Assembly: GCA_014238335.1 (NCBI GenBank)
Contig: JABABI010000043.1
Location: forward strand, 32,958-65,386
Reading direction: 5' to 3'
From: Fuerstiella sp.
GTDB taxonomy: Bacteria > Planctomycetota > Planctomycetia > Planctomycetales > Planctomycetaceae
Length of the DNA: 32,429 nt
Shown here piece by piece: positions 31,951 through 32,429 of this stretch. The notes below the pieces were generated by a model. That model was given only the letters and a program-made list of their open reading frames with translations, was not told the DNA's origin and did no database searches. Position 1 is the stretch's first letter. Each line of letters begins with the position of its first letter. The position numbers and the translations under genes were made by a program.

Positions 31951-32429
31951 GAGCGGCTTGAAGCGTCCCCCAACCGGCGTGTCCGCGGAATCGCCAATAC
32001 GATCTTTGCGCTGCAGCGCATAGCTGCGGTAGTTGCCTTCGCACCACACCACAGACCCGTCGCCTTCGAACGCCAGGATGTGCGTGGCGATACGATCAAG
32101 GAACCAGCGATCATGGCTGACGACAACCGCACAGCCCCCGAAGTTCGACAGGCCTTCTTCAAGCGCTCGCAGGGTTTCAATGTCCAGATCGTTGGTCGGT
32201 TCATCCAGCAGCAGCAAATTTCCGCCCGACCGCAGCAGCTTGGCCATGTGAACTCGGTTGCGTTCTCCTCCTGACAGGTCGCCAACAAACTTCTGCTGAT
32301 CCTTGCCCTTGAAATTGAAACGACCGCAATAGCTGCGTGCATGGATCTGCGCTTTGCCGACTTCCAGGATTTCGTTGCCGCCGGAGATTTCCTGATAAAC
32401 GGTTTTCTTTCCATCAAGCGCGTCCCGGG
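31942..32429 (-). CDS. ettA: Energy-dependent translational throttle protein EttA (ABC-F), C-terminal part
   Basis: The frame is open from the right window edge to a TAG at 31942-31944, giving about 162 residues; the N-terminal two thirds lie outside. It begins in the second ATPase domain: DALDGKKTVYQEISGG, RSYCGRFNFKGKDQQKFVG, the ABC signature LSGGERNRVHMAKLL, Walker B GGNLLLLDEPTNDLD, the LRALEEGL helix, and the switch His region VVVSHDRWFLDRIATHIL. The tail EGDGSVVWCEGNYRSY and the Arg/Lys-rich end are typical of EttA rather than Uup or other ABC-F proteins. EttA binds the ribosomal E site and gates entry into elongation according to ATP/ADP level. It is a soluble protein with no membrane domain. 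Confidence 0.93.
   Translation of the reverse strand, partial: RDALDGKKTVYQEISGGNEILEVGKAQIHARSYCGRFNFKGKDQQKFVGDLSGGERNRVHMAKLLRSGGNLLLLDEPTNDLDIETLRALEEGLSNFGGCAVVVSHDRWFLDRIATHILAFEGDGSVVWCEGNYRSYALQRKDRIGDSADTPVGGRFKPLSR

Noticed and set aside
1..32429. tRNA, rRNA, CRISPR, insertion sequences, phage or conjugation genes
   Set aside because: No cloverleaf arm sequences, regularly spaced direct repeats, transposase motifs or phage proteins were seen on reading both strands; a dedicated search was not possible.

Overview
The window looks like chromosomal DNA from a planctomycete (Planctomycetota, Planctomycetaceae-like). The case rests on protein families typical of that phylum: a ThuA/PVC-type dehydrogenase/haem-domain giant, a DUF1559 protein, secreted PQQ-like and FG-GAP propellers, a sialate O-acetylesterase-like protein, and secreted PDZ and coiled-coil proteins. 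It also has sizeable poorly coding gaps, several of them holding decayed genes. The species cannot be named from sequence alone. I saw no tRNA, rRNA, CRISPR array, insertion sequence or phage gene.

Left edge to 8.6 kb: the first residues of a response regulator run off the left edge on the minus strand. After a gap comes a tight plus-strand cluster (606-8557) of eight genes: WbqC-like protein, 92-aa unknown, divergent DegT-like PLP-fold protein, TPR plus O-GlcNAc-transferase-like protein, 202-aa unknown, canonical DegT/DnrJ aminotransferase, sulfotransferase and TylF-like methyltransferase. Four junctions overlap by four bases (ATGA or GTGA), and a hairpin follows the last stop. I read it as an operon that makes or decorates a glycan (amino sugar, glycosyl transfer, sulfation, methylation). 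It is the best candidate here for an undescribed system.

8.6-16.7 kb, minus strand: Gfo/Idh/MocA oxidoreductase, a polytopic DUF1559 protein, the 1470-residue ThuA-dehydrogenase-HEAT-cytochrome c protein, and a secreted PDZ protein. This looks like secreted sugar or polysaccharide catabolism typical of the phylum.

16.7-23.4 kb is mostly degraded. It holds a hybrid histidine kinase pseudogene, the decayed tail of a second PVC-type cytochrome protein, and a decayed prolyl-oligopeptidase-type hydrolase tail. Two intact minus-strand genes are embedded in it: the sialate O-acetylesterase-like protein and a NYN-domain protein that may have a short coupled leader peptide.

23.4-32.4 kb: secreted seven-repeat FG-GAP propeller, secreted PQQ-like propeller, DoxX-like membrane protein, secreted serine hydrolase, a probable pseudogene, a secreted coiled-coil protein, a small membrane protein (DUF6868-like), a GNAT acetyltransferase with a co-transcribed 316-aa unknown protein, a broken small secreted protein gene, and the C-terminal part of the ABC-F factor EttA running off the right edge.
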